The notes under the pieces were generated by a model. It was not told the origin of the DNA. It did not search any database and worked only from the letters and a program-made list of their open reading frames with translations. Shown here piece after piece: positions 59,930 through 64,000 of a stretch of 64,000 nt of DNA (the stretch's first letter is position 1; every line of letters begins with the position of its first letter). This stretch comes from Leptospiraceae bacterium (lineage in GTDB: Bacteria; Spirochaetota; Leptospiria; Leptospirales; Leptonemataceae). The stretch covers positions 806,001 to 870,000 of the forward strand of contig BPKM01000001.1 of NCBI GenBank assembly GCA_026005135.1, given 5' to 3'. The position numbers were made by a program, and so were the translations under genes.

Positions 59930-60314
59930 ACCAAAAGAATTAGAAGAAGCAAAGATATTAGTAAGTAATACGGAATATAAAAAAAAGCGTTTCGAAAATT
60001 TCCCTAAAAACTGGCATATAGAACCAACAGGTTCTGTAGCACGAAAATTAGCAATGATTGCCATTGGTAAAGGAGATCTTTTAATTTCTCTTGTACCCAA
60101 AAATGAATGGGATATTTGTGGTGGAATTGCTTTAATTTATGCAAGTAAACAGATTGCCTCTACATTAGAACAGGTAAATGATGAATTTAAACCTATTACT
60201 TTTAATAAACCAAATTTAGAATCCATAGGATTAGTAGCAGGTAATCCATTTCTTGTAAAAGAATATTTAAAATTTCATAAAAAGCATAAAATATCTGTCT
60301 ATTATCAATATTAA
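59913..60314 (+). pseudogene. Inositol monophosphatase family protein, C-terminal part (frameshifted)
   Basis: Second half of the preceding gene in the +1 frame. Conserved features of the C-terminal domain: SNTEYKKKRFENFP, PTGSVARKLAMIAIGKGDL and the last metal ligand in NEWDICGGIALIYASKQI. The internal ATG at 59913 is not a natural start; the segment lies inside the domain. Ends at a strong hairpin terminator. Confidence 0.7.
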
Positions 60315-60319
60315 AAAAA

Positions 60320-60342
60320 GCACGCAAAAGCGTGCCTTTAAG
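60320..60342. terminator. Bidirectional terminator
   Basis: Perfect 6-bp stem GCACGC/GCGTGC with an AAAA loop; the minus-strand reading ends in TTTTTTT, the plus strand in CTTTAAG. It serves the exported-protein gene on the minus strand and the phosphatase gene on the plus strand. Confidence 0.82.
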
Positions 60343-60344
60343 AT

Positions 60345-60691
60345 TTAAGGGACAGTATCGGTACTTTTAAAACTTACAGTTATTCCATCTACGGTTGCTT
60401 TACTTGGCTCTAAACTTAATAATGCATCTACTTCAGAGGTAGAAGGATAATCCGAAGAAGGTGGGCTACTACCCATACTCTGCAAAATATTTTGTAGAAT
60501 CTGAAGCATCTGGATTGGCATTTGTGTTAAAATAACCATAGTTATAAGAATTAGAACAAGAACCAAGTTGAAAAGATTTTTGATCTTCTCTTGCACCAAA
60601 TGCAGCAGTAGTATAATAAGGGGGTGAATTTTTAATTACTGCTGCTAAGGTATAATAATATCGTGTTCCTGATTCATCACAACTTACATTT
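60345..60691 (-). pseudogene. Middle and C-terminal parts of an exported protein (two frames)
   Basis: Continuation of the protein at 60684-61412. After a minus-one step at an A-run near 60689-60691 the frame reads NVSCDESGTRYYYTLAAVIK, and GAREDQKSFQLGSCSNSYNYGYFNT. It then stops at TAG (60469-60471); a further one-base step gives SSPPSSDYPSTSEVDALLSL to the final stop at 60345. Ser/Thr/Asn-rich, with paired cysteines in the middle part. Family not recognised. Confidence 0.5.
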
Positions 60692-61412
60692 GTAATTCAC
60701 TTTGAATTTGGTTTGATATAGTAGTTGTAGTTCGTATTAAGGTATTGATTGTTATTTTATTATCAGATGTTTCTTTTACAATAATTTGTGCTTTTTCTGC
60801 TATACCATAAATTTTATCTATAGGTCCTTCCCAGGAACAGGTCATCGTTTTATTAGAAATATCTGTATAACACTCCATACGTTTTCCTGTATTATATAGA
60901 TTAGGATTCATTATTCCTGGTTCCCAGGTAATAACAGCACCATCTCCAGAATTATTATCTGGATCATCAAAATATAGTTCTAAATATTTTTCATTAGTAG
61001 ATGCTTTCCATAAGATAAAACGATTGGAAAATGTTTTAGTGCCGCCGGCTGTTAAAGTAATAGTTTTGGGATCATTCATCACTAATTTAATTTTAAAGGT
61101 TCCATCATTATTTGTATAGGTTCCCGTAAAATTAAAAATCCCAGCTTTTTTAAATGCTAAAAGAATTTCATCTAAACTATTAGTTACATCTTGAACAAAT
61201 GTAATAACTACTCTTACCCCATCCCATTGATTTTCATTAGCAGCATATAATTTTTCTAATTGATGAAATTTTATTTTATAAGGAATAGTCTCTAATACAT
61301 TCTGAATTCTATTTGGATTTTTATTTTCTATTTTTTTATAAACTTTTATGGAAGTACTAAAAAATAATCCAGCAAATAAAATTATTGTAATAATTTTTGT
61401 TTTACTTTTCAT
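60684..61412 (-). CDS. Exported protein of unknown function, N-terminal part (frameshifted)
   Basis: 242 residues with a signal-like N terminus (KIITIILFAGLFFSTSI), then a mixed domain with NQWDGVRVVITFVQDVTNSLDEI and a beta-rich stretch NDPKTITLTAGGTKTFSNRFILWK. The C-terminal end of this frame, TTISNQIQSELQM, runs into a frameshift. AGGAGG precedes the ATG. Together with 61430-61618 it forms a small exported-protein cluster; surface or periplasmic role inferred. Confidence 0.55.
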   Translation of the reverse strand: MKSKTKIITIILFAGLFFSTSIKVYKKIENKNPNRIQNVLETIPYKIKFHQLEKLYAANENQWDGVRVVITFVQDVTNSLDEILLAFKKAGIFNFTGTYTNNDGTFKIKLVMNDPKTITLTAGGTKTFSNRFILWKASTNEKYLELYFDDPDNNSGDGAVITWEPGIMNPNLYNTGKRMECYTDISNKTMTCSWEGPIDKIYGIAEKAQIIVKETSDNKITINTLIRTTTTISNQIQSELQM

Positions 61413-61429
61413 AATTTCCTCCTGTATAA

Positions 61430-61618
61430 TTATTTTGCAACACCATCAGGAATTTTTATAACAAATCCACTGGATTCTTCTTGGTTCGACTGTTGTAAAA
61501 GCAATAATAAACCAATACCAGTTAAATCCAGATTTTCATTGTTCTTTTTGCAATAATTAAATCCCAGTATAAAAATAAATAAAATACTAATTAATAGTAT
61601 ATTTTTGGTTATCTTCAT
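61430..61618 (-). CDS. Small lipoprotein
   Basis: 62 residues: a signal peptide with lipobox FNYC, then a short mature part (KKNNENLDLTGIGLLLLLQQ) ending FVIKIPDGVAK. AGGAGG precedes the ATG at good spacing. Lies 18 bp upstream of the larger exported-protein gene on the same strand; a membrane-anchored partner is plausible. Function unknown. Confidence 0.6.
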   Translation of the reverse strand: MKITKNILLISILFIFILGFNYCKKNNENLDLTGIGLLLLLQQSNQEESSGFVIKIPDGVAK

Positions 61619-61790
61619 GTTTTCCTCCTAATATAAATTATAAATTTTTCATTATATTAGACGATTCTATATCGAACTTTTTGCACATTTTTTTTTTAAT
61701 TTTATCAAAAAATGTTATGTTTTATTAATATGGCTTATCAAATAGTAGGATATAAATGCGGTAAATTTTATAATATGAAATTTAAAAAAT

Positions 61791-62483
61791 TTATAATCCC
61801 AACATTCGTTTTTTAATTTCTATTTCGCATATATAATCAATACATTCTGCCTGGGTCTTTGCTTTATCTTCGTTTTCTCCCCAGACATAAATACCATGAT
61901 CTTTAACTGCTACAGCTGGACTTTTGGGATATTCTTGAATAGCAATTCTTAATGTTTCTGTTAATTCACATTCTCTTGGTGTATTTTCTATAATTGGCAA
62001 AATAAATGTATCGAGATAACCGTGTCCAGAAATACCTTTTAACATTTCAAGACGTGTAAAATGATATTCAGAAATAAATTCATATTCAGGATGTTTTATT
62101 GTTGCCAAAAATGTTAATAAAACAACATTACTACTATGAGAGTGTAATACTGCACCAGCATTACGAAGCTCATAAGCTGAATAAAAAAGAGGAGCACATT
62201 CTGTTAGTTTTAATTCTTTATTCTGAGGATATTTTAAAATATTTCCTTCTAAATCTAAAATAAAAATATCCTGTGGTTTGATTTGTTCTTTTTGAACACC
62301 ACTGGGAGCCATAAAAACAATATTATTTCTTCGAATAGAAATACCACCACCTGTTCCAGAAACCCATCCAAGACGATAAAAATTTCTACACATTGCACAG
62401 ATTTTTTTTCTTACATAGAGTTCTTCTAAAGGATCGATCAAATCCAATTCCTTTTTATCAGAAAGTATGATTGGTTTTTCCAT
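61791..62483 (-). CDS. mtnB: Class II aldolase / methylthioribulose-1-phosphate dehydratase-like
   Basis: From the ATG at 62483 about 230 residues. Class II aldolase/adducin fold with MtnB-type motifs: GWVSGTGGGISIRRNN, MAPSGVQKEQIKPQDIFILD, AGAVLHSHSSNVVL (zinc-binding HSH), IENTPRECELTETL and KDHGIYVWGENEDKAKTQAECIDY. MtnB acts in methionine salvage. No other salvage gene is in the window, so a related aldolase is also possible. An upstream ATG adds a hydrophobic 14-residue extension that I do not favour. Confidence 0.82.
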   Translation of the reverse strand: MEKPIILSDKKELDLIDPLEELYVRKKICAMCRNFYRLGWVSGTGGGISIRRNNIVFMAPSGVQKEQIKPQDIFILDLEGNILKYPQNKELKLTECAPLFYSAYELRNAGAVLHSHSSNVVLLTFLATIKHPEYEFISEYHFTRLEMLKGISGHGYLDTFILPIIENTPRECELTETLRIAIQEYPKSPAVAVKDHGIYVWGENEDKAKTQAECIDYICEIEIKKRMLGL

Positions 62484-62644
62484 AATAATATTAAAATAAA
62501 ATATAGATTTAATTAATAAAGTCATTTTTGTAAATATAATAAAAAAATTTTATATTATTTATTTAAAAGTATAAAAAATGAATATATTGATGTAATATAA
62601 ATTTTCTATTGCAAATCCGATTATAATAAATTTTTTATAATTAT

Positions 62645-63739
62645 ATGTCTAATTTAATCTGGATTTTAGAAGAAAATGATAGTACTAAATTTCCTTATAA
62701 ATTAATTATAAGAGATGAAGATAAAAAAGAAAATAAATTAGTTTTATATACACAAGATAGATGGCCTGGTCAAAAAGGTAAAATTTTCTGTATTAGAGAG
62801 AAGGATTTAGTCAATCAGAATGAACAGAAAAAAGTTTTAGAAAAAGTACCTATTATTGCCTATATTCAAAAGAATAATCTAATATCCATTATTTTAGATA
62901 GATATAAAAACAAACGATGTGATTTTTTATTCTTAAAAAAGAAATATAAGAACAAAGAAGGTGAATATGAACAGATTTTCTGGAGAACGCAAATTGGACT
63001 TTTAAATCGACATACAAGATCTAAATTAACAAAAAAAATTTCTTTGCCTTTACAAGTGGCTATTGATAAAAATGAAAAATATCCATGGCAATTTTCTGAT
63101 ATAATTACTATAAAGAAAAAGTTGCCTGTTGGTGATTATGCTTTAATAGAAAATGATGAAATATTAAGTATTGTAGAACGTAAAACATTTGATAATTTAA
63201 TCCATGATTTTAAAAATCTAAATATTTTTCATAAACAGTTATATGAACTAGAAACATATAAACATTCTGCATTAGTAATCGAAGCAAATTATTCTGATTT
63301 TTTAAACCCCAAATATGTTAAATTTTTTAAAGTTTCTTATATTGCAAGTTTAATAGCAAATTTATTTTATCAACATCCTAATTTAAAAATTATTTTTGCT
63401 GGAAATAGAAAATTAGCTATAGAATGGACTATTAATTACTTTAAAGAAATAAAAAAGAATTATATTATAAATCAACAATCTTCATTATGGAATACTGGAG
63501 AAAAAGACATTGTTTATTATAAAAACAATTTTAAAGGTGGTTTATATTACGAGATAAAATTCTATATTTTAAATCATTTTAAGAGCGAAGATTATTTTAA
63601 TTTAAAAGTTCTATATAATCATTTTTCTTATGTTGATAAAAAAATAGTTTATAATCAGGTTCAAAGACTTCTTAGAGAAAATCTTTTAGAAAGAACAAAT
63701 AAAAAAGGATATTATAAAATAAAATCTATTAATACTTAA
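62645..63739 (+). CDS. ERCC4-type nuclease domain protein with C-terminal winged helix
   Basis: 364 residues. The N-terminal 130 residues are charged and unassigned. An ERCC4/XPF-type nuclease follows: VAIDKNEKYPWQF, LPVGDYAL near 161 and the catalytic VERKTFDNLIHDF near 176, then the core strand HSALVIEANYSDF. The last 70 residues (FNLKVLYNHFSYVDKKIVYNQVQRLLRENLL) look like a winged helix for DNA binding. Such nucleases cut branched or damaged DNA in archaea and eukaryotes; bacterial examples are scattered. Probably DNA repair. Confidence 0.72.
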   Translation: MSNLIWILEENDSTKFPYKLIIRDEDKKENKLVLYTQDRWPGQKGKIFCIREKDLVNQNEQKKVLEKVPIIAYIQKNNLISIILDRYKNKRCDFLFLKKKYKNKEGEYEQIFWRTQIGLLNRHTRSKLTKKISLPLQVAIDKNEKYPWQFSDIITIKKKLPVGDYALIENDEILSIVERKTFDNLIHDFKNLNIFHKQLYELETYKHSALVIEANYSDFLNPKYVKFFKVSYIASLIANLFYQHPNLKIIFAGNRKLAIEWTINYFKEIKKNYIINQQSSLWNTGEKDIVYYKNNFKGGLYYEIKFYILNHFKSEDYFNLKVLYNHFSYVDKKIVYNQVQRLLRENLLERTNKKGYYKIKSINT

Positions 63740-64000
63740 ACTCGAATTGAATACCTGATGTCCTTTCTATAAAATCTGTGTTAAAATAAAGATTTCGTAA
63801 TTCCCTGTAAAATATACGCAGTTTATAATTATTATATCGAATAGCACTTGTATAGGAGCCAATTATATTACTAATATAAACAGAAAGTCCCATAATCAAA
63901 AATCCATAAGAAATTATATGATTTTTATTATTATTCTTTTCTAATTGATACATATAAATTCCACCACCTATAAAAACCGAATTCCAGAAAAGCGATAATA
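63729..64000 (-). CDS. C-terminal end of a membrane protein (cut by window edge)
   Basis: The open frame enters from the right edge (LLSLFWNSVFIGGGIYMYQLEKNN, upstream of the first visible ATG at 63953) and ends near 63729, overlapping the ERCC4-nuclease gene by 11 bp. Two hydrophobic stretches (FWNSVFIGGGIYM and FLIMGLSVYISNIIGS) suggest a membrane protein; the C-terminal tail is charged. Not identifiable from this fragment. Confidence 0.4.
   Translation of the reverse strand, partial: LSLFWNSVFIGGGIYMYQLEKNNNKNHIISYGFLIMGLSVYISNIIGSYTSAIRYNNYKLRIFYRELRNLYFNTDFIERTSGIQFEFKY

Overview
The window is a very AT-rich bacterial chromosome segment, most likely from a spirochaete of the Leptospira lineage (order Leptospirales) or a close relative. 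The evidence is indirect but consistent: a SpiroCoCo-type giant coiled-coil protein (9661-12477), a complete fliO-fliP-fliQ-fliR-flhB-flhA export-gate operon plus a FlgJ-type rod-binding protein, a DUF1564-like protein (a family I know from Leptospira), several small lipoproteins with relaxed lipoboxes, and an SSB lacking the acidic tip. Species cannot be named from this sequence. Genes are tightly packed on both strands. I found no rRNA, tRNA or CRISPR array.

Layout. 1-500: ferredoxin/bacterioferritin pair (bfd-bfr) with a candidate operator. 540-9460: exported PIMT, rod-binding protein, small envelope proteins, lipA, hisI, aroA, a FapA/DUF342 protein, DUF1232 and RecX-like genes. 9660-17380: SpiroCoCo protein, Rrf2 regulator, ndk, a prenyl diphosphate synthase, glycerate 2-kinase and an AsmA-like protein. 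17380-19610: a sigma factor with a large internal insertion and its downstream partner. 19606-23107: dnaE, broken by a frameshift. 23458-29748: two helical proteins, a small Sm/Hfq-like protein, then the macromolecular-synthesis operon rpsU-dnaG-rpoD.

29946-30650 holds a compact 689-bp mobile element with IS66-like ends, a perfect 8-bp target duplication and no transposase; its only gene is the DUF1564-like one. It is followed by a frameshifted UDG-like gene, a branched-chain amino acid ABC transporter (livFGMHK), malic enzyme, clpP, eno, leuB with a CheY-like receiver, a B12-radical SAM/DUF2344 fusion, ssb, a minimal UvrD-like helicase and a TetR regulator. 49487-57038: flagellar export genes, then lytR-like and rsfS. 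57001-64000: membrane methyltransferase, CmoA-like enzyme, inositol-phosphatase-like gene (frameshifted), exported proteins, mtnB-like, ERCC4-type nuclease and a truncated edge gene.

The two least expected structures are the IS66-ended DUF1564 element and a GC-rich modular leader repeat. The repeat occurs upstream of the Mpo1-like gene (38090-38186) and the tetR gene (48549-48753). Both copies are built from roughly 52-60 bp modules with a four-G-run core and both end in the downstream gene's Shine-Dalgarno sequence. Separately, five genes carry at least seven single-base frameshifts, including in essential dnaE; assembly or sequencing indels are the default explanation.
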